DNA from: Lachnospiraceae bacterium
GTDB taxonomy: Bacteria > Bacillota > Clostridia > Lachnospirales > Lachnospiraceae
Reading direction: 5' to 3'
Length of the DNA stretch: 45,222 nucleotides
Assembly (NCBI GenBank): GCA_024684215.1
Contig: JAIKXH010000039.1
Location: 1-45,222, forward strand
Made by a program: the position numbers and the translations under genes. The notes beneath the pieces were generated by a model. That model was not told where the DNA came from and made no database searches. It saw nothing but the letters and a program-made list of their open reading frames with translations. Every line of letters starts with the position of its first letter. Position 1 is the first letter of the stretch. This document shows, in pieces, positions 25,346-32,903 of this stretch.

Positions 25346-26348
25346 AATCGTAGGTACTAGATCTGAAGTAATTAAATCAAATGAATTACATGAAGAACTG
25401 ACTTCAAATGATTCAAGACTTATTCTTATCGAAAAAAACGATAATACTATATATGCTTTTTATATCGAAAATGGACGATTGGCTAATGTGTATTCCATAG
25501 TCAGAGATTCTGATGAAGATAAAATAATTCTTTCCAGGGTAATTAACGTTAAAAATGATATTGGGGCTGTATTTGTAAAATTGGATGAAAACACAGATGC
25601 TTTCTGTAAAATCACCAATGTTCCCGATAGATATAAGCCCATAAAGCAAGGTGATTTACTTCCTGTAAAAATAATCTCTGATTCACAAAAAGGAAAACGA
25701 ATATCGGTAACTGCAAAAGTCGGTAAAAAACATTTACCCTTTGGTTATGAACATCTAAGTGCATACAATGTACTTTATGAGCCTGAGAACGGTCTTTGGG
25801 CTTTTATATGTAAAAGATTATGCATAGACGAAATAGGTTCTTTATTAACCGAATCAGAGGCAATTTATAACGAATTATCCGAATACACAGACAAGATAAA
25901 GCTATATAACGATGATAAAATATCTTTAAACAGTTTATATTCTTTAAAAACAAAGCTTAATGACGCTTTATGTCCCAAAATCTATCTTAAATGCGGCGCT
26001 TATCTGATAATCAATCATACAGAGGCCCTTACTGTAATTGATGTAAATTCCGGTAAAAAGATATCCAAAACACAAAGCAGCGATGACAATAATCTTAATA
26101 TAAATATAGAAGCCGCCGAAGAAATAGCTTTTCAGATGAAGCTGAGAAATATTAGCGGAATGATCCTCGTTGACTTTATAAATATGGAAAACGAGGAAGC
26201 CAAAGATACATTAATCAAAAAAATGACAGAATTTACTGAAATAGACAAGGTTACAACAAAAGTAATCGATATTACGCCACTCGGTATAATGGAAATAACA
26301 AGGCAAAAAACCGATAAACCCATATCTGAGCTAAATATTGAATTATAA
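25338..26348 (+). CDS. RNase G/E family ribonuclease, compact form without zinc-link
   Basis: This 336-residue endoribonuclease acts in rRNA maturation or mRNA decay. The N-terminal S1-like region (about residues 38-125) is divergent. The DNase I-like catalytic core keeps both metal-binding aspartates, D235 in TVIDVNSGK and D279 in MILVDFINM. It also has the family segment NINIEAAEEIAFQMKLRNISG. The CPxC zinc-link that follows the core in RNase E/G is missing: the protein stops shortly after EITRQKTDKPISEL. No frameshift explains this, because a terminator begins at the stop codon. Translation probably couples to the preceding gene through the 8-base overlap. Confidence 0.85.
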   Translation: MSRIVGTRSEVIKSNELHEELTSNDSRLILIEKNDNTIYAFYIENGRLANVYSIVRDSDEDKIILSRVINVKNDIGAVFVKLDENTDAFCKITNVPDRYKPIKQGDLLPVKIISDSQKGKRISVTAKVGKKHLPFGYEHLSAYNVLYEPENGLWAFICKRLCIDEIGSLLTESEAIYNELSEYTDKIKLYNDDKISLNSLYSLKTKLNDALCPKIYLKCGAYLIINHTEALTVIDVNSGKKISKTQSSDDNNLNINIEAAEEIAFQMKLRNISGMILVDFINMENEEAKDTLIKKMTEFTEIDKVTTKVIDITPLGIMEITRQKTDKPISELNIEL

Positions 26349-26370
26349 TGCATATAATCATGCATTTTTT
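26347..26370 (+). terminator. Terminator after the RNase G/E gene
   Basis: AATGCAT (26347-26353) and ATGCATT (26360-26366) form an AT-rich stem leading into six T. It overlaps the stop codon of the RNase gene and closes the long + strand block before the convergent recombinase gene. Confidence 0.6.
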
Positions 26371-26436
26371 GTCAGAGTAGTGTCATTTTACAGCGTTATC
26401 AAGGAAAAAGAATCAAAACTTAAAGTATTATATAAT

Positions 26437-27465
26437 TCATTCTTCAGAATCATTTGTAAGGTCTTTACGCCAGTTTCTGGTCCTATGAGACACAGATTCA
26501 AACGCTTTAGCATAAATATTTGTGGTATTCAGGCTAGTATGTCCCATTCGTTGCTGTAAAGCAAGAATGTCTCTTTCAACTCTGTAAAATTCCATGGCAA
26601 AGCTTGAACGAAGCTTGTGAGGGCTGATCGTTCCGGCTTTTTCAGGAAGCGCTGCATCAACATATTTAGGTACAATTTCTTGGATTTGTCTGATGGCAAG
26701 CCTTCGTCCCTGCAGTGTAACAAAGAGTGGCTCCTTGGGACCGCAGGAGAGTGGAGTAGTGATCTGTTTTTCGTCCATATAATCTTGAATATATTCTGCA
26801 GATTCATCGGAAAAATATATCTTACTCTGTTTACCGCCTTTTCTGGTAACCACAACAGAGCACTCATTTAAATCCAAATCACCATTGTCTATACCATTTA
26901 ATTCTGATACACGAAGGCCTGTATCGAGAAATAAGAAAATCATTGCTAAATCACGTTTTTCATAGTGTTTATGCCACGCTTGTTGCCTCGGAGATAAGCC
27001 GGTGCCATACATGATCGTATTTAATAATTTGTCCTGTTCTTCACTTGTTAAAAAAATAACATAGTCTTTTTCGGGAATTTTTATTTTTTGAGCACCTGAC
27101 ACCGGATTATAATCAACAGCTCTTATAGTATCCGTCAAATATTTATAAAATGATGAAACTGCAGATCTTGCACGAGCCGTAGCACGAATTTCATGTTCAT
27201 CAGAATATATTTCAAGGAATTTATCCATATCAGATGCCGAAATCTGTCCAAAATCAGACGGTTTAATATGCCTTTTTTCGAGAGTGCAAAAATAAGGGTG
27301 ATTTTGGATCATCCAATCAATAAAATGATTTAAATCGCGTGCATAGCCGATTCTGGTACTAAGAGCTCGTTCGTTTTTACGACCGATAAAATAATCCTGA
27401 CAAAATTCAGGTAATTCATCAACCAATGCAATTAAAACTGACGAGTCACGTTTTTTCTCGAGCAT
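26437..27465 (-). CDS. Tyrosine recombinase, XerC/XerD-like
   Basis: This 342-residue site-specific recombinase has an N-terminal SAM-like core-binding domain (about residues 15-120). The catalytic domain holds the full set of active-site residues: R185 in DTGLRVSEL, K212 in RKGGKQ, H283 and R286 in SPHKLRSSF, H309 in MGHTSLNTT and the nucleophile Y318. It is larger than typical XerC/D (about 300). No transposon, phage or excision genes lie nearby, so it looks like a resident enzyme acting in dimer resolution or another fixed inversion or recombination site. It has its own promoter at 27631-27659 and a GAGG ribosome binding site. Confidence 0.87.
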   Translation of the reverse strand: MLEKKRDSSVLIALVDELPEFCQDYFIGRKNERALSTRIGYARDLNHFIDWMIQNHPYFCTLEKRHIKPSDFGQISASDMDKFLEIYSDEHEIRATARARSAVSSFYKYLTDTIRAVDYNPVSGAQKIKIPEKDYVIFLTSEEQDKLLNTIMYGTGLSPRQQAWHKHYEKRDLAMIFLFLDTGLRVSELNGIDNGDLDLNECSVVVTRKGGKQSKIYFSDESAEYIQDYMDEKQITTPLSCGPKEPLFVTLQGRRLAIRQIQEIVPKYVDAALPEKAGTISPHKLRSSFAMEFYRVERDILALQQRMGHTSLNTTNIYAKAFESVSHRTRNWRKDLTNDSEE

Positions 27466-27630
27466 AATTTACCTCAAATAAAAATAATTTAAATTAGTAA
27501 TAAATATAAACAAAGAAACTTATAAATAATTTAAAGCAATGAAATACCAAACAAATTATAAACAAGTAAACGAGTAACAATAATTATGCGTATAAATTGG
27601 AATAAAGGCATAAATAAGGCCTATACACAT

Positions 27631-27659
27631 ATTATAGCACTTTTCGTATATAATGTCCA
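27631..27659 (-). promoter_or_regulatory. Promoter of the tyrosine recombinase gene
   Basis: Read on the - strand, TGGACA (27654-27659), a 17-base spacer and TATAAT (27631-27636). The transcript would carry a leader of about 160 bases, AT-rich and without an obvious fold. Together with the inverted repeat at 27701 this accounts for the 272-base spacer 27466-27737. Confidence 0.7.
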
Positions 27660-27700
27660 CGCAAAATATAAATTTAGCGCATACTTTACTTCGTAAATTT

Positions 27701-27732
27701 ATAAGCCCGGTTTCATCTCTCGCCGGGCTTAT
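27701..27732 (-). terminator. Inverted repeat at the end of dtd, likely terminator
   Basis: ATAAGCCCGG and CCGGGCTTAT form a perfect 10-bp stem with a 12-base loop, ending 5 bases from the dtd stop. No long T-tract follows on either strand, so termination may be partial. Confidence 0.6.
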
Positions 27733-27737
27733 ATATG

Positions 27738-28187
27738 TTACATAATATTATCAGAATCAAGAATAATTGTAAAAGGACCATCATTTAGCAATGATACTTT
27801 CATGTCAGCACCAAATCTACCGGTAGCTGCATCCGGAAATTCTTTTCTGACTTCAGAAACAATATAATCAAACATTTCACTTGCCATATCAGGAGCGCCT
27901 GCATCAGTAAATCCGGGTCTGTTACCATGTTTGCAATCGGCGTAAAGTGTAAATTGGCTGACCAAAAGCAAATTACCGTTAACAGCTTTTAAATCCAAAT
28001 TGATTTTATCGTTTTCATCATCAAATATACGCATTCCAATAAGCTTTTTAACCATTTTATCGGCTATTTGCCTGGTATCAGTACCCGATATACCAACAAG
28101 GACCAAGAAACCTTTATCAATGCTGCCTACAGTTTCGTTGTCAATATCTACCGAAGCGTTATTAACTCTTTGTATAACAAATCTCAT
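27738..28187 (-). CDS. dtd: D-aminoacyl-tRNA deacylase (Dtd)
   Basis: Dtd removes D-amino acids, and glycine from tRNA-Ala, to protect translation. The 149-residue protein has the start MRFVIQRVNNASVDI, the catalytic SQFTLYADCKHGNRPGF motif and a C-terminal NDGPFTIILDS holding the Gly-Pro pair of the chiral-proofreading site. The usual reading there is GPVT; here it is GPFT. The ribosome binding site AAGGA lies unusually far (about 14 bases) from the ATG. Confidence 0.95.
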   Translation of the reverse strand: MRFVIQRVNNASVDIDNETVGSIDKGFLVLVGISGTDTRQIADKMVKKLIGMRIFDDENDKINLDLKAVNGNLLLVSQFTLYADCKHGNRPGFTDAGAPDMASEMFDYIVSEVRKEFPDAATGRFGADMKVSLLNDGPFTIILDSDNIM

Positions 28188-28240
28188 GTTAAATAATCAA
28201 TTCCTTCTATTTCACTAATTTACAATGCATTTAATTCCGC

Positions 28241-29794
28241 TTATTTATTCTTTTTTTCGGCTTTCTTTGCCTTAATCTTATCTACTAGTTTTTGAACAAA
28301 AGGAATCTTAAACGAGTTCTTACCTTCTTTATCAAAAGGCTTTTTAGAGTCAGGAATAAACTCTTCCACTTCTCCTTCATCGTTCACTCTCACGAGATCA
28401 ACATAATCTTTCGTGTGATGAGGTAAATCCTTCTTTTTAAGTCTGTTTCTGGCCCATGCCTTGATTCCGGCATAAATAACTGCGAATATCGGAACACCTA
28501 TAACCATTCCGACTACACCAAAGAAACCACCAAACAAAGTGATTGAAAAGATTACCCAGAAACCTTCCAATCCTGTTGAATCTCCTAAAATTTTAGGTCC
28601 TATAATGTTTCCGTCAATCTGCTGCAATACCAAAATAAATATTATAAAGAACAAAGTATTTAACGGATGCATCGGATCAACAATAAATATAAGAAGTGCA
28701 CTGGGGATTGCTCCGATAAACGGACCAAAATAAGGAATTATATTGGTTACGCCAACAAACAAACTAATAAGTCCGGCATATGGTGTCTGCATTATAGTTG
28801 TACCTATAAAGCAAAGAATACCTATTATTACAGAATCAATAATTTTACCGCCAAAGAATCCAATAAAAGTCTTGTGCGTATATCTAAATGCATAGATCAC
28901 ATTGTTAGCAATTTTACGATTAAAGACTACATAGGTAAGTTTTTTACTGCGACCGGCAAATTTCTCTTTTCCGGCAAGCAAATAAATTGAAATAATCAAT
29001 CCGATTATAAAGTTCCATAAACCGCCAATGAATTTACCGAGGCTACCAATTACAGTTCCTAAAATAGGCAAAAGCTGATTTAAATCAATTGAGCCGTCAT
29101 CATTCATAAAAGGGACCAACGTAGACATGAAATCAAAAGATAAGATATCTCCGTTAATCCAAGATTCTATATTCTCGGATGAAACGCCGACCATCTTAAT
29201 TATGTTATTCCTTAACTCAGGATTATTATCAAGTGTTTTGTTAGCCCAAGTTTGAAAGTTAGAAACATATAAATCAAGGTTATCTACAATGTTTTTAATA
29301 GATGGAACTATCTGGCTTATCATCAAATAAACAATCCAGAATATTACAGCTAAAGCAAAAACTAATGTGATGAATATACAGATTCCTCTTATTAATTTAT
29401 CTCTCTTTTCACCCTTCTTGGCTTTAGTTTTATCAAATATCGGGGTAATCATCTTACACTCGACAAAATTGAGTATCGGAGTAAGCAAGTAAGCAATTAT
29501 CATTCCCCAAAATACAGGCTTCAATACATTGTTTAATGATTTTATAAAATCATAAACAACCCCTATATTTATCATAAGTAAATAAACTGCTATACATGCA
29601 ATGATGGTTACAAATCCGGTTAAACCCCAAAGAAAATATTTGTTATTAAGGAATTTCTTTTGAGAATGATAATCTTTATATATCCTTTTAGCGGTAGGTG
29701 AATCATTTGATCCGCCGGCGTTGTTGTCAGTGTTTAAGTTATCAGAATTATTTCCCTCGACAGGACCATTTAAATTAGAATTGAATTCTTCCAT
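28241..29794 (-). CDS. AI-2E family membrane transporter (PerM/YdiK-like)
   Basis: This 517-residue membrane protein has two N-terminal helices, a long central extracytoplasmic region and five to six C-terminal helices. The conserved C-terminal motifs are FFGGKIIDSVIIGILCFIG, TNIIPYFGPFIGAIPSALL and QQIDGNIIGPKILGDSTGL, all marks of the AI-2E exporter/PerM family. Members export AI-2 or act as sodium/proton antiporters; the activity here is not decided. The N-terminus has an Asn/Gly/Ser-rich tail of about 35 residues and the C-terminus a Lys-rich tail of about 65 residues. An AGGAG ribosome binding site is present. Confidence 0.88.
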   Translation of the reverse strand: MEEFNSNLNGPVEGNNSDNLNTDNNAGGSNDSPTAKRIYKDYHSQKKFLNNKYFLWGLTGFVTIIACIAVYLLMINIGVVYDFIKSLNNVLKPVFWGMIIAYLLTPILNFVECKMITPIFDKTKAKKGEKRDKLIRGICIFITLVFALAVIFWIVYLMISQIVPSIKNIVDNLDLYVSNFQTWANKTLDNNPELRNNIIKMVGVSSENIESWINGDILSFDFMSTLVPFMNDDGSIDLNQLLPILGTVIGSLGKFIGGLWNFIIGLIISIYLLAGKEKFAGRSKKLTYVVFNRKIANNVIYAFRYTHKTFIGFFGGKIIDSVIIGILCFIGTTIMQTPYAGLISLFVGVTNIIPYFGPFIGAIPSALLIFIVDPMHPLNTLFFIIFILVLQQIDGNIIGPKILGDSTGLEGFWVIFSITLFGGFFGVVGMVIGVPIFAVIYAGIKAWARNRLKKKDLPHHTKDYVDLVRVNDEGEVEEFIPDSKKPFDKEGKNSFKIPFVQKLVDKIKAKKAEKKNK

Positions 29795-29863
29795 TTGAAT
29801 ATCTACTCCTTTTTAAATCATTAATATAATTTTACTTAAAATGAAGTAGTTTTACAAGGAAAA

Positions 29864-30262
29864 TCAATGAATATCGGCAAAATATGGAACATATAATATC
29901 AGTCCGCCGGGTATAGCAGAATCTTGACTTATATGGTTTACTTCCATAATCTCCTTTTTTACCTCGCCAACAGATGAATAGAATTCTTCATCATAGTAAA
30001 CTTCAGCGAGATCGTCCAAAGTCATATCATATTTAAGCATGTCTGTTTTATAATATTTGCATTTTGAATCACTGCCCGCATTGGCTGCATTTGATGATAT
30101 CCCTTTGATAGCCATGGAAAGAAATACAACCATTGCAAACGTAATAAGTACACTTAAAATGAATCTTTTACGAATATAATATGCTTCTCTTCTCTTTTTA
30201 AAAACTGCATATTCTCTATCGGTCATCTCGGTTATTCTTTTCTTTGCGGAATATTTTCTCAT
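29864..30262 (-). CDS. YneA-like small membrane protein divergent from lexA (probable SOS cell-division inhibitor)
   Basis: This 132-residue protein has a basic cytoplasmic start (about 33 residues) and one membrane helix near residues 34-52 (FILSVLITFAMVVFLSMAI). An outside domain has the pattern YDMTLDDLAEVYY ... VNHISQDSAIPGGLILYVPY, which resembles a LysM-like fold. That is the layout of YneA, the LexA-controlled division suppressor of B. subtilis, which is likewise divergent from lexA. Similarity is structural and positional more than residue by residue. Its promoter spacer contains a LexA box, which supports SOS control. Confidence 0.72.
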   Translation of the reverse strand: MRKYSAKKRITEMTDREYAVFKKRREAYYIRKRFILSVLITFAMVVFLSMAIKGISSNAANAGSDSKCKYYKTDMLKYDMTLDDLAEVYYDEEFYSSVGEVKKEIMEVNHISQDSAIPGGLILYVPYFADIH

Positions 30263-30332
30263 AATCTTTCCTCAATTTGCCAATAATACAAAACTACTAT
30301 TTATCGTCGAACAAATCATTCATATCAAAGGG

Positions 30333-30443
30333 TGAATATTTGTTCGCAAACATTTGTTTGTATCTGCATTATATCGAACAGATTTTCGAAAGTCAATACA
30401 TTTTCTGAAAAAAATCGAACAAAATTTCGCGAAAACATGTTTG
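30333..30443. promoter_or_regulatory. Cluster of LexA-type operators between the YneA-like gene and lexA
   Basis: At least five 14-base palindromes follow the pattern CGAAC-N4-GTTCG with one to three deviations: 30333-30346 (TGAATATTTGTTCG), 30347-30360 (CAAACATTTGTTTG, directly abutting the first), 30375-30388 (CGAACAGATTTTCG), 30416-30429 (CGAACAAAATTTCG) and 30430-30443 (CGAAAACATGTTTG, abutting the previous one). A further half-site is at 30308-30312. The sites are paired without spacing, which would favour cooperative binding. They cover both divergent promoters. Confidence 0.8.
30368..30396 (-). promoter_or_regulatory. Promoter of the YneA-like gene
   Basis: On the - strand, TTGACT (30391-30396), a 17-base spacer and TATAAT (30368-30373). 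A LexA-type site (30375-30388) fills the spacer exactly, so repressor binding would block the polymerase. Confidence 0.8.
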
Positions 30444-30462
30444 CTTTTTTATTTTTTTATGA

Positions 30463-30468
30463 TATACT
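30463..30468 (+). promoter_or_regulatory. -10 element of the lexA promoter
   Basis: TATACT fits a -10 hexamer. The -35 is weak (TTGCTT at 30441-30446, 16-base spacer) and overlaps the operator at 30430-30443. Confidence 0.5.
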
Positions 30469-30481
30469 CTTTCTAGGCAAT

Positions 30482-30495
30482 CGAACGGAGGTTCA
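30482..30495 (+). promoter_or_regulatory. LexA box that contains the lexA ribosome binding site
   Basis: CGAACGGAGGTTCA has both half-sites intact except the last base, and its four-base centre GGAG is the Shine-Dalgarno sequence of lexA. It lies about 15 bases after the predicted start of transcription. Confidence 0.7.
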
Positions 30496-30499
30496 CATT

Positions 30500-31120
30500 A
30501 TGGCTAATTCAAATAAGATATCTGTCAAGCAGCAGGAAATTCTTGATTATTTAAAAGATGAAATACTTAAGAGAGGTTATCCGCCTACAGTACGCGAAAT
30601 TTGTGAGAAAGTTAAACTCAAATCCACATCTTCCGTACATTCTCATTTGGAGACTCTTGAAAAGCGCGGATATATCAGAAGGGATCCCAGTAAGCCGCGT
30701 GCAATCGAAATATGTGACGATTCATTTCAGATGGTTCGTACCGAGATGGCTTCGCTTCCCGTATACGGTAATGTAGCTGCGGGACAACCTATTTTTGCCA
30801 GCGATAATCTTTTGGATTACTTCCCTATTCCCGCTTCTGAGCTTCCCAGCGGTGAATCTTTTATATTAAATGTTAAAGGTGATTCAATGATCAATGCCGG
30901 AATTTTTTCCGGTGACAAGATTCTCGTTAATAAATGTGATACCGCCAATAACGGCGATATGGTCGTAGCACTTATCGATGATTCTGCGACCGTAAAGACA
31001 TTTTATAAAGAATATGATCATATAAGACTTCAGCCTGAAAATGATACTATGGAACCTATCATAGTTCCTGATTGCCAGATTTTAGGTAAAGTATTTGGAG
31101 TATACAGATTCTTCCATTAG
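30500..31120 (+). CDS. lexA: SOS repressor LexA
   Basis: LexA represses DNA-damage genes and cleaves itself when RecA is activated. The 206-residue protein has the N-terminal winged helix (YPPTVREICEKVKLKSTSSVHSHLETLEKRGYIRR, split here as YPPTVREICEKVKLKS and SSVHSHLETLEKRGYIRR). The Ala-Gly cleavage site is at A94-G95 in NVAAGQP, and the catalytic pair is S129 in GDSMINAG and K166 in ATVKTFYKE. ATG 30500 follows a GGAG site inside a LexA box. An upstream extension of the frame would run through the operators and has no coding character. It is followed by a strong terminator. Confidence 0.96.
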   Translation: MANSNKISVKQQEILDYLKDEILKRGYPPTVREICEKVKLKSTSSVHSHLETLEKRGYIRRDPSKPRAIEICDDSFQMVRTEMASLPVYGNVAAGQPIFASDNLLDYFPIPASELPSGESFILNVKGDSMINAGIFSGDKILVNKCDTANNGDMVVALIDDSATVKTFYKEYDHIRLQPENDTMEPIIVPDCQILGKVFGVYRFFH

Positions 31121-31189
31121 TTTATTATAGGTTCTATATTTGCTTTAATAATTTTAGGTACATATATAAATCAAAATTATCACACACAA

Positions 31190-31222
31190 AAAGCACTTAG
31201 CTTATATTAGGCTAAGTGCTTT
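31190..31222 (+). terminator. Terminator between convergent lexA and rsfS
   Basis: AAAGCACTTAGC (31190-31201) and GCTAAGTGCTTT (31211-31222) form a perfect 12-bp stem with a 9-base loop, flanked by A-rich and T-rich tracts. It can serve both convergent genes. Confidence 0.85.
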
Positions 31223-31308
31223 ATCTTTATCTTTATCTTTTTCTTTTTCTTTATCTTTATCTTTTTCTTTTTCTTTATCTTTTTCTTTTTCTTTATCTTT
31301 TACTTTAT
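31219..31308 (+). repeat. Hexanucleotide microsatellite, 15 units of CTTTAT/CTTTTT
   Basis: Fifteen contiguous 6-base units, nearly all CTTTAT or CTTTTT, start inside the 3' arm of the lexA terminator. One strand is pyrimidine-rich. No open frame uses it. Below it the spacer stays AT-rich to the rsfS stop. Confidence 0.9.
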
Positions 31309-31382
31309 CATTTGCTTATATCTTTACTTATACATTAATTTTGACTTTTATTTTAACTTATAAATGACTAAATAAATAATAT

Positions 31383-31736
31383 TTATAAGCTGTCTTTTTC
31401 AATATGTTTACCGTCTCGCCATATTCTTTCAAGATCATAAAGAGTTCTGTTCTCTTTATCAAATATGTGAACAATGATATCTCCAAAATCAACTAAAATC
31501 CAATTTCCGTTGTCATATCCTTCAATATGATTTTCAGGAAATCCCTCTCTTCCAAGCTTCTCTGTAACATTATCACAAAGAGCCTGAACCTGATTTTTAT
31601 TAGATCCACCTGCAATAATAAACAAATCTGCTATAACAGAAACTTCACTTATATCAAGGACGGAAATGGACTCTCCTTTTTTATCTTCCAGTGCATCGAT
31701 AGCAAGCTTTGCCATCTGCTTTACTCTATCTTCCAT
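31383..31736 (-). CDS. rsfS: Ribosomal silencing factor RsfS
   Basis: RsfS binds ribosomal protein L14 and blocks subunit joining when nutrients are scarce; it also helps 50S assembly. The 117-residue protein has the family segments KLAIDALEDKKGESISVLDI, FIIAGGSNKNQVQALCDNV and GWILVDFGDIIVHIF-like NWILVDFGDIIVHIFDKENR. I start at ATG 31736; the TTG codon just before it is less likely. It is the last gene of the rplU-to-rsfS run, 107 bases from yqeK. Confidence 0.94.
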   Translation of the reverse strand: MEDRVKQMAKLAIDALEDKKGESISVLDISEVSVIADLFIIAGGSNKNQVQALCDNVTEKLGREGFPENHIEGYDNGNWILVDFGDIIVHIFDKENRTLYDLERIWRDGKHIEKDSL

Positions 31737-31843
31737 CAAATATAACTCCCTTCATGCAATGACGTAATTATGTAATAACGTATTATGTAATAAATTAACG
31801 ATATAATAATCTAATAAATATGTTAAAACTCTTTATTCTAAGC

Positions 31844-32404
31844 TTATTTGTTGTAATAATCAAAAGTTTCCTTAGTCATTGGATCTACAGCTTTAGTGCC
31901 CTCGCCCAAATATTTGAGTGTATCCCCTAAAACGCGTTTAATGGCAGCGTCAATATCAGTAAAAGCAAGTTTTCTAACCTCATACATATTATCGAGCATT
32001 TTACGGTTTGGCTCTATATAATCGGCTATAAATACTATTTTTTCTAGCATAGTCATTGCCGGACGGCCGGTAGTATGCCATTTTATAGCATTTAAAACCT
32101 CTTCATCATCAACTTCATAAACTGTCTTTGCAAGATAAGCACCAAGTTTAGCATGTAATAATCCGGGATTATCTCGTTCAACATCGCTAACCGGCAAATC
32201 ATACTTTTCACAAAGTTTAATCTGTTCATCGCCCGGAATCCCCTTAGCACAATCATGTAAAAGACCGGCATAAAGTGCTTTTTCAATAGGCACATCATAT
32301 ACTATAGCAAGTGAAGCTGCAGTATATTCTACACCCTTTGTATGCTCGAATCTCTTACTTTCAAGTTCTTTTTCCAATAACTTTGTTATCTTTTTAAGTT
32401 CCAT
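31844..32404 (-). CDS. yqeK: HD-domain Ap4A hydrolase YqeK
   Basis: YqeK splits diadenosine tetraphosphate symmetrically to two ADP. The 186-residue HD protein has KRFEHTKGVEYTAASLA, the metal site GLLHDCAKGIP, a further KWHTTGRPAMT and FIADYIEPNR, all conserved in the family. In most Firmicutes nadD lies directly upstream and is sometimes fused; here the next gene upstream is yhbY, only 94 bases away, so nadD is missing from its usual place. An AGAGG ribosome binding site precedes the ATG. Confidence 0.94.
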   Translation of the reverse strand: MELKKITKLLEKELESKRFEHTKGVEYTAASLAIVYDVPIEKALYAGLLHDCAKGIPGDEQIKLCEKYDLPVSDVERDNPGLLHAKLGAYLAKTVYEVDDEEVLNAIKWHTTGRPAMTMLEKIVFIADYIEPNRKMLDNMYEVRKLAFTDIDAAIKRVLGDTLKYLGEGTKAVDPMTKETFDYYNK

Positions 32405-32498
32405 TTAAAAACCTCTAACTCACAGATAATGGATAAGCATCTTGGCAGATTAATAATAATTTCTTGCAAATTATCTGAGCGTATTAAAATCTTCCAAA

Positions 32499-32798
32499 TT
32501 ATCTGGGAAGAATAATTTTTGCATTCTCCTTAAAAGGCTTATAGAGAACGATTTTCTTACCTATTACCTGAACTACAGTTGAATGAGTCCTGTCAGCGAT
32601 AACTGAAGCAATATATCTTGCATCATCTTCGCAGTTTTTTAAAACATTAAGCTTAATAAGCTCATTATTATTAAAACATTCGCCGACAGCCTCAGTGATT
32701 TCAGGACTGGCACTTCCTTTTCCAATCTGAAAAACAGGATTAAGATTCATTGCAAGTCCCTTTAAATATGCTCTTTGTTTACTTGTTAACTCCATCAT
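32499..32798 (-). CDS. yhbY: YhbY-type RNA-binding protein (CRM domain)
   Basis: This 99-residue single CRM-domain protein associates with pre-50S ribosomal particles. The sequence LTSKQRAYLKGLAMNLNPVFQIGKGSA and the later GKKIVLYKPFKEN (given as separate motifs TSKQRAYLKG and NPVFQIGKGS) are typical. It starts with Met-Met; ATG 32798 is best spaced from the GAGG site. It lies between obgE and yqeK. Confidence 0.93.
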   Translation of the reverse strand: MMELTSKQRAYLKGLAMNLNPVFQIGKGSASPEITEAVGECFNNNELIKLNVLKNCEDDARYIASVIADRTHSTVVQVIGKKIVLYKPFKENAKIILPR

Positions 32799-32903
32799 AA
32801 CAATACCTCAATTTAGTCATAAAAGCCTTATAATATCAGTTATTAATATCTATAATTTATATCTGTAAATTATATCTATTTTTAATATCTAATAGGGTTA
32901 TAT

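Noticed and set aside
26349-26436. Frameshifted remainder of the RNase G/E gene
   Set aside because: The 88-base gap holds a terminator and no CPxC-coding stretch in any frame, so the short protein looks genuine.
26437-27465. Integrase of a mobile element or prophage
   Set aside because: No phage, conjugation or excision genes, no flanking att-like repeats and no tRNA target are visible. The neighbours are core genes.
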